Source: Streptomyces xanthophaeus (GTDB lineage: Bacteria; Actinomycetota; Actinomycetes; Streptomycetales; Streptomycetaceae). From it: a DNA stretch of 64,000 nt. Shown piece after piece: positions 35,460-45,527 of the stretch; the stretch's first letter is position 1, and the number at the start of each line of letters is the position of its first letter. A program made the position numbers and the translations under genes. The notes beneath the pieces were generated by a model. It saw only the letters and a list, made by a program, of their open reading frames with translations. It did not search any database and was not told where the DNA came from. The stretch spans positions 62,001 to 126,000 of the forward strand of contig NZ_JOFT01000019.1 of assembly GCF_000725805.1 (NCBI RefSeq), read 5' to 3'.

Positions 35460-36950
35460 CTATCCCTGCGGATGCGTGGCCGCCTGCCGGTGGAACATGT
35501 CGGGGCGGAACGAGGGCTGGGGTGCCTGGTGCCGACAGGCGGCCAGCCGGGCGGCAAGCCTCGAACGCTGCGGGGCGGGGACCGCGGCGGCGGTGGCGGC
35601 CGGTGCGTCGAGTTCGCCCCAGCCCACCGCGAGGGCGGCCGCGCGCAGTACGTGGTGGCGGGCCGCGGCGACCGCAGCCGCTGCGGGATCAAGATCCCCA
35701 CTGGCCTGCTGGAGGCCTGCGCAGGCCCACAGTGCGGTGGCGTGCAGGAAGGCGACCTCTGCGGTCGAAGCCGCAGTGTGCGGTCGATGCGGAGCCGAGG
35801 CTTTGCGGGTACCGGCGTGTGCGACGGCGGCGGGGTCGTGACGGTGGCTCCGGTCGCGGTCGCGGTCGTGGCCGGTGCCGCCGCAGGCCGGGAGCCGGGG
35901 GAGGTTGGTGCTCAGGTAGCGGGTCGTTCCCTCGGACAGGGTGGACGGGGTGGTGGTGACGACGATCAGGCGGGTCGGCTGCGCGGTGGCGCGCTCCCCG
36001 GGCAGGGTGGTCTCTGCGGCCCAGCGGCCCTCGGTTCTCCCGTCGCGTCCGGTCCAGGTGACGGGGGTCCACTCCACGTCGCCGCCGGGGGCACCTTGGG
36101 TCCGGTCCAGCACTGCCTGCCGGAGTCTCCGGCTCGCGCCCCCGCGCTGCCGTTCGTCTCGCGGCAGCAGATTCAGTATGTAGGGCAGGTTTGCCGAGTC
36201 GAGATGACGTTGCAGGGAGTGGTGTACGCCGTAGAAGCAGTCGGCGGAGACGACCCGGAAGGGCACGCGGGCGGCGACGGCACGGGCCGTGAGGTCCAGG
36301 ACGGCCTGGGGCAGGTTCTCCGGTTCGGGCTTCCCGTCAGGTCTGTGCTCGTCGTGGACACGGTCGGGGCTGATGTGGTGCAAGGGATGGAAGGTCTCGT
36401 TGTCGCACCAAAGGGAAGCCATGCCGGTGCTGCCCGTCCGGCTGCCAGGTGCGGCTGTGCGGCCGGTGCCGACAGCGAGTACGCCTGCGGCGTGCGGTCT
36501 GCGTGAGGTGTGCGAGAGCAGCAGCGCGAGGCGCCGCTCATCGACCGTTTCCCATTCCCAGGCCGTGCGCGCGTGGGGGCGTGCATCACGCGGGCGGCCG
36601 GGCGCGAGCAGGTGCGCCGACAGGTGGTGGGCGAACGCATTCCACTGCTGCGTCGTCAGCAGGTCGTCGAAGCCGGCCGCGTAGGTCCGGACCGGGTCGG
36701 GCAGGGACCTGGCCGGCTCCGGAACCGCGCCTGCTTCGCCGTTCTCGGCGCGCCGCCGCGCGGCGTCCCAGATGGCCGGCACGATCTGCGCGGCGGGCAG
36801 CCGGACGGTCCACCCGGTCCGTGGAGGGTGGCCCGTGGCGGGGCGGGGACCGTTCTGGATGACGAACTCCGCCATGGTGGAGTCGAACCAGATGGCGGGA
36901 GGGTCCTCCGCCTCCGGGCCGGGTGCGGGGCCGATGAACCAGAGGGGCAT
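35460..36950 (-). CDS. IS701-like transposase part within a composite frame
   Basis: The 496-codon frame contains the C-terminal half of an IS701-type DDE transposase at about residues 250-400: VPFRVVSADCFYGVHHSLQR, YILNLLPRDE, a VEWTPVTWTGRDGRTE segment and LIVVTTTPSTLSEGTTRYLS with TNLPRLP. The expected last catalytic block (RxWIEQxYKQxKxELGWxDF) is missing; instead the tail is Ala/His-rich. The first ~200 residues (MPLWFIGPAPGPEAEDPPAI) show no IS701 resemblance. Either an IS fused to or decayed onto another gene, or a divergent relative; a functional transposase is unlikely. Confidence 0.45.
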   Translation of the reverse strand: MPLWFIGPAPGPEAEDPPAIWFDSTMAEFVIQNGPRPATGHPPRTGWTVRLPAAQIVPAIWDAARRRAENGEAGAVPEPARSLPDPVRTYAAGFDDLLTTQQWNAFAHHLSAHLLAPGRPRDARPHARTAWEWETVDERRLALLLSHTSRRPHAAGVLAVGTGRTAAPGSRTGSTGMASLWCDNETFHPLHHISPDRVHDEHRPDGKPEPENLPQAVLDLTARAVAARVPFRVVSADCFYGVHHSLQRHLDSANLPYILNLLPRDERQRGGASRRLRQAVLDRTQGAPGGDVEWTPVTWTGRDGRTEGRWAAETTLPGERATAQPTRLIVVTTTPSTLSEGTTRYLSTNLPRLPACGGTGHDRDRDRSHRHDPAAVAHAGTRKASAPHRPHTAASTAEVAFLHATALWACAGLQQASGDLDPAAAAVAAARHHVLRAAALAVGWGELDAPAATAAAVPAPQRSRLAARLAACRHQAPQPSFRPDMFHRQAATHPQG

Positions 36951-37398
36951 GGCGGCTCCAGAAGGGGTCTGCGGACGGAGGACCGTCCGGGAGGGATGCG
37001 GGCGACGACGGCCGCCGCGGAGGCCGTGCCCCGGGTGTGGGGGATGCCTCCACCGGCCCGGAGGCCGGCGCTGGTCGAGCCCGTTCCTCTGTGCGGGGAG
37101 CTGTGCGAGCCTGCCGCCATAAGTAGAAGTCAGCTCGCTGCGCGCCGAGACTATGTCTTCATCAAATGAATGGCATAGCCAATCAAACATGGACCATCGA
37201 CAGGCCACGCGGCGGGCGTAATGATCGAGGCGGGCGGCATGCGCTGGCCTCCCTGAGGTTCGCATACCGCGTGAAGTCGTCATTTCATGAACGCAATGGG
37301 AGCGGTTAGGCCGACTGTCCGTCTGCGATTGCGGTGCCCGGACCCGCGGGGCAGCGTGGGGACACCGTCCACCTTGCGAACCCCGTCGAGGCCAGCCG

Positions 37399-38916
37399 AT
37401 GCCCCACCACTCTCTTGAGGCTCCGACGGACCCTGCCGCTGCCGCGCCGAGGCCCGAGGTCAGTCGAGGTCGGCGACGGGAACTGCTCTGGCTGGCACCC
37501 GTAGCGGGCGCGTACGCCCTGGTGCAGTTGCTCCTGGCCGTTCCGGGCACGGGGCTCGGCTGGGACGAGGCCGTCTACGTCAGCCAGGTTTCGCGGGACG
37601 TGCCTGCCGCCTTCTTCAGTGCTCCGCGGGCCCGCGGCATCACCTACCTCGTTGCTCCCGTCGTCGCGCTCACCTCGTCCACGACAGCGCTGCGCGTCTT
37701 CCTGGCCCTGCTGTCGGCGGCAGCGCTGCTGCTGTGCCTGTGGGTGTGGCGCAAGCTCATCCCCGTACCGGTGCTCGCCCTCGCGGGAGGCCTGTTCTCC
37801 GGTCTGTGGGTGTCCCTCTTCTACGGCCCACAGGCCATGCCGAACCTTTGGGTCGCCTTCGGCGCGCTCCTGGCCGTCGGCTGCTTCCTGCGAGCCGCGC
37901 GCGACCGGAGCGACCGCCGGGCGCTGGCGGTCCTCACCGCCTCTGTGGCGCTGGCCGCGCTCATGCGGCCGATGGACGCTGCCTGGCTCATCCTGCCCCT
38001 GCTCTGCGCCGTGCTCGTCGTTCCTGCCTGGCGGCGGCCGGCCCTGCTCATGGCTCTGGGACTCGGAGCCGTACTCGGCGGCCTCGAATGGGTCATCGAG
38101 GCCGAGCTCCGCTACGGCGGCCTGCTCACCCGGCTGGAGCGGGCGAGCGAGATCCAGGGCGGCCTGCGCTGGAACGTCGCCGTCGGCGACCAGCTGCATG
38201 CCCTCGACGGGCGCACCCTGTGCCGCCCGTGCAACGGGCCCTGGCAGCCGGTGGCCGGCCTGTGGTGGCTCGCGGTGCCGCCCCTGACCGCAGGCGCACT
38301 GATCGGCGGTCACCGCAGAGGCCGTCTGGCAGAGGTCCTGCTCCCCACCGTCGTGGGCTTGTCCCTCGCGATGCCTTACCTGTTCCTGATCGGATACGGG
38401 GCTGCCCGCTTCCTGCTCCCCGCCTACGCGTTGCTCTCTCTTCCCGTCGCGGCATGCCTGGCCCGGCTGGTCGCAGCCGGCCGTACGCGCTCGCGCGCCC
38501 TCGCCGCCCTCTGCCTCACCCTGGCCGGGTGCCATCTGGCCGTGCAGCTCCTGATCACGGTCCGTGCGGCCGAGCGCAGCCGGGCCAACCAGAAGGCGTT
38601 CACGGCGGTTGCCGCCGAGCTGCGGGGGCAAGGCCTTCGACCCCCATGCGTGATCAGCGGCAGTGAGGCCGTCCGGGCCGCCTACTACACCGGCTGCGCT
38701 TCGCGACAGACCTACGGCGGCCACGACGGCAGCATCAGCGCCGAAGAGCTCGCGGCCCTGGGGCGTACCCGCCCGGTGGCCGTTCTGGTCCAGGGGGACC
38801 TACCTCCGCCGTGGGCGGCCCGCTGGCGCCCGTACCCGCTACCGGACCTCCAGGGAGGGCGCGAGTACCAGGCCTACCTCTCCCCATCGGCAAGACCCGG
38901 AACCGCCCTCCCGTAG
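37399..38916 (+). CDS. GT39-like membrane glycosyltransferase
   Basis: The 505-residue protein has ~10 membrane helices and the first-loop motif GLGWDEAVYVSQV, whose acidic pair is typical of polyprenyl-phosphate-dependent (GT-C, GT39/GT83) glycosyltransferases. A soluble extracytoplasmic C-terminal region with four cysteines follows (about 390-505). It would transfer sugars or mannose from a lipid carrier to proteins or envelope polymers. It is divergent from the IS701-like frame; 36951-37398 between them is relatively AT-rich with no recognised gene. Confidence 0.75.
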   Translation: MPHHSLEAPTDPAAAAPRPEVSRGRRRELLWLAPVAGAYALVQLLLAVPGTGLGWDEAVYVSQVSRDVPAAFFSAPRARGITYLVAPVVALTSSTTALRVFLALLSAAALLLCLWVWRKLIPVPVLALAGGLFSGLWVSLFYGPQAMPNLWVAFGALLAVGCFLRAARDRSDRRALAVLTASVALAALMRPMDAAWLILPLLCAVLVVPAWRRPALLMALGLGAVLGGLEWVIEAELRYGGLLTRLERASEIQGGLRWNVAVGDQLHALDGRTLCRPCNGPWQPVAGLWWLAVPPLTAGALIGGHRRGRLAEVLLPTVVGLSLAMPYLFLIGYGAARFLLPAYALLSLPVAACLARLVAAGRTRSRALAALCLTLAGCHLAVQLLITVRAAERSRANQKAFTAVAAELRGQGLRPPCVISGSEAVRAAYYTGCASRQTYGGHDGSISAEELAALGRTRPVAVLVQGDLPPPWAARWRPYPLPDLQGGREYQAYLSPSARPGTALP

Positions 38917-39157
38917 AGCCGCGGGGTGGACCCCAGGAACGGAGCACCCGAAACGGGCGCCCCTGCGGCGCCCACCCTGCTGCACAGAGCCGTGGCTGCG
39001 CGGTTCCGGCTGGATGTCCCGGCGGTTTCGAGAGTTCGGACTGCGTACGTGAACCCGACAACTCGTCGCGTCTGCAAGGCGATTGCCGGACTGCATGCCG
39101 ATTGTGGCGTGGGTCACGCGGGGAGAGAGTGGGCGCCCTCACCAGGGAAGAGGGCTC

Positions 39158-40717
39158 ATGAGCGAAGACATCACCGGCGGATCGACCTCCGCCTCCGCCG
39201 CGCCGCCCGTCCAGCGGCTGAAGGCGAACTCCGTCGGTCTGGTCGGCGTCGTGTTCATGGCGGTGGCCACAGCCGCACCGATCACGGCCATGACGGGGAA
39301 CCTGCCCATCGCCGTAGGTTTCGGAAACGGTACCGGAGCGCCGGCCGGCTATCTCTTCGCCACGCTCGTCCTGACCGTGTTCGCGGTCGGCTACGTGGCC
39401 ATGGCCAAGCGGATCACCGCAGCAGGAGCCTTCTACGGATACATCTCCCACGGCCTCGGCCGCATCGCAGGCATGGCCTCGGGCATGCTGGCCGTCCTCG
39501 CCTACATCGTCTTCGAGGCCTCGATCGTCGGCGTCTTCTCCTACTTCGCCAAGACCACCGTCCACGACCAGCTCGGCATCGACCTGCCCTGGATTCTCTA
39601 CGCGGCCGCGATGCTCGCCGTCACCTCCGTCCTCGCGCACTTCGACATCAACCTCACCGCCAAGGCGCTGGGCGTCATGCTGGTCGGCGAGATCGCCGTC
39701 CTGTTCGCCGTCGCCACCGCCGTGCTGCTCGCGGGCGGCGGCCCCGACGGCATACCCCTGGAACCGGTCAACCCGAAGAACGCCTTCACCGGCACCTCTG
39801 CCGGCCTCGGCCTCTTCTTCGCCTTCTGGTCCTGGGTCGGCTTCGAGTCCACCGCCATGTACGGCGAAGAATCCCGCGACCCCAAGCGCGTCATCCCCAA
39901 GGCCACCCTCATCTCCGTCGTCGGCGTAGGCCTCTTCTACATCTACGTCTCCTGGATGACCATCTCCGGCAACGGCCTCACCACATCCGTCGAGCTGTCC
40001 GCCTCCGCCAGCCCCCTGGACCTCTTCTTCGCCCCCACACAGACCTTCATAGGGCCCTGGGCCGTCGACGCATTCCAGTGGCTGCTGCTCACCGGCTCCT
40101 TCGCCTGCGGCATGGCCTTCCACCAGTGCGCCGCCCGCTACCTCTACGCCATCGGCCGGGAAGGCTTCCTGTCCCCGAAGCTCGGCCACACCCATCCCCG
40201 CCACGGATCCCCCTACCTCGCATCCGTCGTGCAGACCGCCGTAGCCACCGCCCTCGTCGCCGGATTCTGGCTCACCGGCCAGGACCCCTACCTGCACCTG
40301 TACACCCTCCTCGCGATCCTCGGCACGATGGCCATCCTCATCGTCCAGACCTTGTGCTCATTCGCCGTCATCGGCTACTTCCGCAAGAACCACCCCGAAG
40401 ACCGGCACTGGTTCAAGACGTTCACCGCGCCACTCCTCGGCGGGATCGGCATGACTGCGGTCGTGGTCCTGCTGGTCCTGAACATGGAGACCGCCGCCGG
40501 CACCGCGGCCGGCTCCGTCGTCTTCGAGCTGATCCCCTGGATCGTCGGCGCGGTCTTCCTCGGTGGCCTCGGCCTCGGCTTCTACCTCAAGGCCAGGGCT
40601 CCCGAACGCTACGAGATCATCGGCCGGATCGTCCTGGAGGACGCCACCGAACGCACCGACCCCGACGGCACCCAGCCCCGCTCCACGTCCCCGTCATCGC
40701 CCGCCGCGAACGTCTAG
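39158..40717 (+). CDS. APC-superfamily amino-acid/polyamine permease
   Basis: The 519-residue protein has 12 predicted membrane helices. The conserved helix-1 region reads VGVVFMAVATAAPITAMTGN, the TM3-loop GAFYGYISHGLGRIAGMASG and the mid-protein FFAFWSWVGFESTAMYGEES motif are typical of APC permeases. Start ATG 39158 has AGGGAAGAGG upstream. It is followed after 10 bases by a flavin amine oxidase gene, suggesting it imports the amine substrate. The 242 bases upstream contain no other gene. Confidence 0.9.
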   Translation: MSEDITGGSTSASAAPPVQRLKANSVGLVGVVFMAVATAAPITAMTGNLPIAVGFGNGTGAPAGYLFATLVLTVFAVGYVAMAKRITAAGAFYGYISHGLGRIAGMASGMLAVLAYIVFEASIVGVFSYFAKTTVHDQLGIDLPWILYAAAMLAVTSVLAHFDINLTAKALGVMLVGEIAVLFAVATAVLLAGGGPDGIPLEPVNPKNAFTGTSAGLGLFFAFWSWVGFESTAMYGEESRDPKRVIPKATLISVVGVGLFYIYVSWMTISGNGLTTSVELSASASPLDLFFAPTQTFIGPWAVDAFQWLLLTGSFACGMAFHQCAARYLYAIGREGFLSPKLGHTHPRHGSPYLASVVQTAVATALVAGFWLTGQDPYLHLYTLLAILGTMAILIVQTLCSFAVIGYFRKNHPEDRHWFKTFTAPLLGGIGMTAVVVLLVLNMETAAGTAAGSVVFELIPWIVGAVFLGGLGLGFYLKARAPERYEIIGRIVLEDATERTDPDGTQPRSTSPSSPAANV

Positions 40718-40727
40718 GAGCCCCGCC

Positions 40728-42362
40728 ATGGCCCGTACACCGTTGATGCACACGCTGCGCCGCCTCGCCGCCGACCACGCTGCCGCCGACCGCCTGCAGA
40801 TGCCGGCCGCGGAGGTCCGCGGCTCCAGCCGCCGCGACCTCCTCACCCGGGCCGCCGCCCTCGGCCTCGGAACCGCCCTCGCCGCCTCCGCGGCGGCCGG
40901 GCCCGCGCACGCGGTCGAGACCGTCCCGGACAAGAAGCCCGTGACACCCGCCCGCGTCGCCGTGATCGGCGCCGGCATCTCCGGCCTCACCGCAGCGCTC
41001 ACCCTGACAGACGCCGGCATCCCCTTCACCCTTTACGAAGCCAACCCCGCGCGGGTCGGCGGACGGATGTGGACCCAGCGCACCCACTGGGCCTACGGGC
41101 AGACCTCCGAGATCGGCGGCGAGCTCATCGACACCAGCCACAAGAAGATCCTGGAACTGTGCCGCCGCTTCGACCTGCCCGTAGAGGACTTCCTCGGAGG
41201 CGGCCCCAACGGCGCAGAGGAAGTCCTGTGGTTCAACGGCGAGTACTACCCGCGAAGCCAGGCCGACGAGGACTTCAAGGCCGTCTACCAGGCCCTGCGC
41301 CGAGACCTCCAGGATTCCGGCGAGGTCAGCTGGAACAGCACCACCCCCACCGGCACGGCCCTGGACAACACGAGCCTGTACGAGTGGATCGAAACCCGGG
41401 TTCCCGGCGGTCACAGCTCGCAGCTCGGCCGCTTCATCGACGTCGCCTACAACGTCGAGTACGGCGCCGACACCACCGCCCAGTCCGCTCTCGCGCTGGT
41501 CCTCCTGATGGGCTACCAGCCCAACCCCGGCCACTTCAACGTCTGGGGCCTTTCCAACGAGCGCTACCACATCACGGGCGGCAACGACCGCCTCCCCAAC
41601 GCGATCGCCTCCGCCCTGCCCACCGGATCGATCGTCATGGGCCGCGAACTCCTCGCCGTGAGAGCCAACGCTGACGGCACTCAGACCCTCACCTTCAACG
41701 ACTCAGGCGCCACCCGCACCGCCACCGCCGACCACACCGTCCTCTGCCTCCCCCTGCCGGTCCTGCAGCGCATCGACACCACCGCTGCCGGCTTCGACCC
41801 CCTCATGCGCAACCTCCTCCGTGACGCGCGCATGGGCCACTGCACCAAACTCAACATGCAGTTCACCAGCCGCCCCTGGCGCGGCACCGGCCCCTGGCCC
41901 GGCGTCTCCGCAGGAGACTGCTTCACCGACTCACCCGTCCAGCAGACCTGGGACACCACCAAACTGCAGCCGGGCAACGGCGGCATCCTCCTCCAGTACG
42001 GCGGCGGCAGCCTCGCCCGATCCCTCACGCCCGCGACCCCCTTCGCCACCGAGAGCGACCCCTACGTACGCGACCTCGCCACCCGCATGCTCACCGGCAT
42101 CGACGCCTTCTACCCCCACACGAGGTCCGCGTGGACCGGACGCGCCCAGCTCTCCGCCTGGCACCGCAATCCCCATTCCCTCGGCGCCTACTCCTACTGG
42201 CCCACCGGCTACCTCCACCGCTACGCCAAGTACGAGGGCACCGCCCAGGGCCGCATCCACATCGGCGGCGAACACTGCAGCTACGACTTCCAGGGATTCA
42301 TGGAGGGTGGCGCCACCGAAGGTGAACGCGCCGCCCGAGAAGTGATCACCGCCCTTACGTAG
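40728..42362 (+). CDS. Tat-exported flavin monoamine oxidase
   Basis: The 544-residue protein carries a twin-arginine signal (SSRRDLLTRAAALGLG, residues 33-48, after a longer N-region) and an amine-oxidase fold: FAD motif VAVIGAGISGLTAAL from residue 77, RVGGRMWT and the C-terminal HIGGEHCSYDFQGFMEGGAT for FAD/substrate contact. It would oxidise primary amines to aldehyde, NH3 and H2O2 outside the membrane. Coupled to the upstream permease (10-base gap, TAGGAG ribosome-binding site overlapping the permease stop). Confidence 0.9.
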   Translation: MARTPLMHTLRRLAADHAAADRLQMPAAEVRGSSRRDLLTRAAALGLGTALAASAAAGPAHAVETVPDKKPVTPARVAVIGAGISGLTAALTLTDAGIPFTLYEANPARVGGRMWTQRTHWAYGQTSEIGGELIDTSHKKILELCRRFDLPVEDFLGGGPNGAEEVLWFNGEYYPRSQADEDFKAVYQALRRDLQDSGEVSWNSTTPTGTALDNTSLYEWIETRVPGGHSSQLGRFIDVAYNVEYGADTTAQSALALVLLMGYQPNPGHFNVWGLSNERYHITGGNDRLPNAIASALPTGSIVMGRELLAVRANADGTQTLTFNDSGATRTATADHTVLCLPLPVLQRIDTTAAGFDPLMRNLLRDARMGHCTKLNMQFTSRPWRGTGPWPGVSAGDCFTDSPVQQTWDTTKLQPGNGGILLQYGGGSLARSLTPATPFATESDPYVRDLATRMLTGIDAFYPHTRSAWTGRAQLSAWHRNPHSLGAYSYWPTGYLHRYAKYEGTAQGRIHIGGEHCSYDFQGFMEGGATEGERAAREVITALT

Positions 42363-42389
42363 CCTGCTGCCCTCGCGGTCCCGTCTCGA

Positions 42390-42555
42390 CCGCGGACCCT
42401 GCCACGGCTGCTACCACCCTGGACACCACCGGCGCCCGCGCCGTCGGCATTCCCGCCGACCCCACCCGCGAACACTCACTGCCCTCGCCCATGAGCTGTA
42501 CGAACCCCGCTCCACGACCGGCCGCATCACCGAACTCCTGCGCACCTGGAGCTGA
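42390..42555 (+). pseudogene. unidentified gene 3' remnant
   Basis: Two adjacent frames look coding: TLDTTGARAVGIPADPTREH, then after a shift near 42475 ALAHELYEPRSTTGRITELL and RTWS before a stop. It looks like the decayed end of a gene I cannot name. The rest of 42556-42979 holds nothing supportable. Confidence 0.3.
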
Positions 42556-42979
42556 CTGGACGCCGGCCAGGACATGGCGGGTCTCCGGGAGGACCCTGGG
42601 CAGGGCGAGGCGTGAACCGAGGCGGAAGCGCATCCCTCCGCGCCCCGGCCGTGCCGCTGATGCGGCTCTCGGAGGCGGCCCAGCAGCGCGCGGGCTCGCG
42701 AGGCGAACGCCGGGCAGCCTGACCGGAAAGGCATCGGCAGCCTTTGGACTCTCCGGCTGCAACACCGCGGGTGACGGCCGCTGGGGTGCTGCGGAAGGCA
42801 ACATCGGTGTGTCGGCCCAGGAGGCATCCCGACGCCCCAGGGTGGCGTGGGCGTCGACCCGTGGCTGAGCACCTGAGAGGTCGTCTCAAGGTCCTCCAGC
42901 AACGCTCCGTCACCCTGGAACGGGCTGCCGCTGGACAATCCGCGTGCACTGGTCGATCAGGGTGGGGAACACTGTCCTG

Positions 42980-43837
42980 ATGAGCTCTGCAGCCTCCCGG
43001 ACAGCGCAGGCACGGGCCCTTCGGCACGTTGCGGAACGGGCGTCGGGCCCCCCGCTGGACCCGGCATTGCGGGTGACCCTCAACTTCCACCCGGACCGTC
43101 TGCTGCACGGCAAGCCGATCTTGGACTGCATGTCCGAGGGTGGCGTCTACCACTCGCAGTTCGTCACCGGGACCAGCAACGGCGGCCTGACCGCGCATCC
43201 AGGCGGCGACCGGTGGCGCTGGGAGAGCCGGATCTTCGACGGGGCGTACGACGAAGCGACCGCTCATGAGCGGCCCGTCTACGGGGCGTTGAACTTCCGT
43301 CGCAAGCCGGTCGGCGGGGCGCCGCGGTTCGGCTCGGCCCACTTCCGGCTGACGGCCCGGACGCTGACGCGGACCACGTTCTGTTACCCGGACAGCGTCC
43401 TCGAACCGTCGGATTTCGGCGTCGCGGCACGCGTGGGGCTCATCGAGGTCGCCCTCGCCGATTTCCAGGACGAGCTGGACGATTACATCGAGGCGCAAGT
43501 GCACGGGCCGGTCCAACTGCAATTCCATGTGGAGGCGCTGGTCCTGGACCCCTGCTACCGAGGCACGGGCGTCGAGGCCTCGGCTCTGGTCCTTGGCTGC
43601 CCGGTGGAGTGGCACCCCGGCTTCCGGCTTGAGGTCGAAGAACTCCGTCGTCACCCCGGCTACCGAGGCCAGGCGTACGTCGACTTGGGCACGCAGATCG
43701 CGGTCGAGGGCGTACTCGATCCTCGGATCGTCGGAGACGCGGCACGGGCCGGCCTCCACGACCCCCAGGCCGTCAAGAAGGTGTGGCACTACCTGGCACG
43801 ATTCGGGGCCCCGCGAAGACCACAGACAGACCGGTGA
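42980..43837 (+). CDS. DUF3626 family protein
   Basis: The 285-residue protein follows the DUF3626 pattern: RTAQARALRHVAERASGPPL, then LNFHPDRLLHGKPILDCMSE and FRRKPVGGAPRFGSAHFRLT, with conserved His/Arg residues. The family is soluble and uncharacterised, resembling some ADP-ribosyltransferase-related proteins in overall look. A GTG 12 codons upstream is an alternative start. Confidence 0.8.
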   Translation: MSSAASRTAQARALRHVAERASGPPLDPALRVTLNFHPDRLLHGKPILDCMSEGGVYHSQFVTGTSNGGLTAHPGGDRWRWESRIFDGAYDEATAHERPVYGALNFRRKPVGGAPRFGSAHFRLTARTLTRTTFCYPDSVLEPSDFGVAARVGLIEVALADFQDELDDYIEAQVHGPVQLQFHVEALVLDPCYRGTGVEASALVLGCPVEWHPGFRLEVEELRRHPGYRGQAYVDLGTQIAVEGVLDPRIVGDAARAGLHDPQAVKKVWHYLARFGAPRRPQTDR

Positions 43838-43942
43838 CTCCGGCACCGACGGAGGAACCCTGCTTTCTACCGGGAGATGAACCGGGAGAACGATCCCGGG
43901 CTCCGCGAACTCATCGGGGAGGGACTGCGGCCGGTGCGGCGA

Positions 43943-44821
43943 TCACGGCCCGCCGGCCAGCGACGTGACGGGCGGCAGCTCCTGGGCGATGCGGGTGATG
44001 AAGGAGCGGGTGGCCTCCGGGTCAAGGGCCTGCGCCTGAAGGTGCTCGAACAGGGCGCTGTAGTGCCGCACTTCGGATCGTTTCTCCATGTAGAGGTCGC
44101 TGGTGAAGCGCTCGAGATATACCGTCCCCGTGGCAGTGTCCGGAAAGTCGAGGATGGAGAACTGTCCCGAGATGCCCGGATGGGCTCCCGCGGTGTGCGG
44201 GAGGACCTGCACGGTGATGTGCGGCTGTTCACCGAGGCGGTTCAGGTGCTCGAGCTGTTCGCGCATGATCCTGGGGCTGCCGACCGTGCGGCGCAGTGCT
44301 GATTCGTCCAGCACGGCCCACAGGCGGACAGGCCGGGCCGGGTGGTGGACACGGGACTGACGACGTAACCGCACCTCAAGGCGCACGGCGGTTTGTTCCT
44401 TGTCGGCGCGAGGGATCGTTTCCTCGATGACCGCTGCCGCGTAGGCGGGTGTCTGCAGCAGGCCTGGGATCACCAGGGGTTCGTAGGAGCGGACACAAGC
44501 GGCTGCCGTCTCCAGGCCGATGTAGACGGCGTACGGGATCTCCCCGCAGGCGACCCACCAACCCCGCTGGTTCGACTCTCGGGCCATGTCCATCAATGCG
44601 TCGATGACCTGCTGGTCTGTCACTCGGTAGAGGTCGCACAGGTCCCGCACATCGCGCGGGCTGATGGCGCGGCGGCCGTTCTCCAAGTGGCTGACCTTGG
44701 GCTGGGAGACCAACAGGTGCTCGGCCACCTGCGTACTGGTCAGGCCACGGGCCAGCCGGAGCCGGCGCAGCTCCGCGCCCAGCCGGCGTCGCCTGATGGT
44801 CGGGTTTCCGTTCGCCGCCAC
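43943..44821 (-). CDS. XRE-family regulator with DUF5753
   Basis: The 292-residue protein has an N-terminal helix-turn-helix (LTSTQVAEHLLVSQPKVSHL, about residues 23-42) and the long C-terminal DUF5753 domain beginning near YIGLETAAACVRSYEPLVIP and ending with TSDLYMEKRSEVRHYSALFE. Streptomyces genomes encode dozens of these, usually followed by a small DUF397 protein; here no DUF397 gene follows. GTG 44821 is chosen as start because upstream residues are Pro/Gly-rich and antisense-like. Confidence 0.9.
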   Translation of the reverse strand: MAANGNPTIRRRRLGAELRRLRLARGLTSTQVAEHLLVSQPKVSHLENGRRAISPRDVRDLCDLYRVTDQQVIDALMDMARESNQRGWWVACGEIPYAVYIGLETAAACVRSYEPLVIPGLLQTPAYAAAVIEETIPRADKEQTAVRLEVRLRRQSRVHHPARPVRLWAVLDESALRRTVGSPRIMREQLEHLNRLGEQPHITVQVLPHTAGAHPGISGQFSILDFPDTATGTVYLERFTSDLYMEKRSEVRHYSALFEHLQAQALDPEATRSFITRIAQELPPVTSLAGGP

Positions 44822-45260
44822 GGGCGGTCTACCTCCGGCTCGGGACTGTCTGTCAGCCGCAGAAGGTGCCGCGGCCGGGCCCGGGCGAACGCCGGCGCCG
44901 CCCAATGATGATCAATGGGCCCCGCCATCGAGTGTCACGTCGCGCGAATGCAGCCGCGTGCACAGCCCGAGCAGAGTTCACCCGAACGCTACGGCCGTCC
45001 ACTCATCTGCCGGATATGCATGCTTATCTGCTGAGTCCTGTGCGTCGGAATGTCGCCAGGAGGAACCCGACAGCCGTCCACCCGCGGGAGGGCAGGCGGA
45101 GACGTCCATCCGGCACCGGCCTCCGCAGGGCAGCCCAGAGGCTCGGGGCGCCCCCCCGTTCGCCTCGGGTCATGCGAATTGCAGGACTCGGCGCGCCGTC
45201 CTGCAGGAAATTTTTGAGGCCACCCGCCTGGCCGCAAATTCTCACATATGGCGGGTTTTG

Positions 45261-45284
45261 AATTCATTGTCAGATGAATGAATT
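45261..45284. promoter_or_regulatory. AT-rich inverted repeat upstream of ice-binding gene
   Basis: AATTCATT and AATGAATT, a perfect 8-bp repeat with an 8-base spacer, lies in a markedly AT-rich patch. The whole stretch 44822-45527 contains no supported gene and is the likely promoter/leader of the gene at 45528. Confidence 0.45.
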
Positions 45285-45527
45285 TGCCTCATGCGGGTTA
45301 GTCCCGCCTCGTTCTGCGGAGGAATATCGGATGATATATGCGGTGCATCTTGGTATTTTCATCGCGCTTCGTGGGGCTGGATGTGTTTGTCATCATCCCT
45401 GCTTCTCTTGGTCCATCTCCGGCGCGTGAATGTTGCTGCGTAATATGCGGCGACAACGACAAGGCTTCCCGGGCGATCGGCTAGGAGCCCGGTATGCCAC
45501 GGCCCCCATAGGAAGTGGCCCACCTCG

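Noticed and set aside
37306..40297. Two long minus-strand frames opposite the glycosyltransferase and permease
   Set aside because: Antisense shadows with no motif, opposite genes with clear families.
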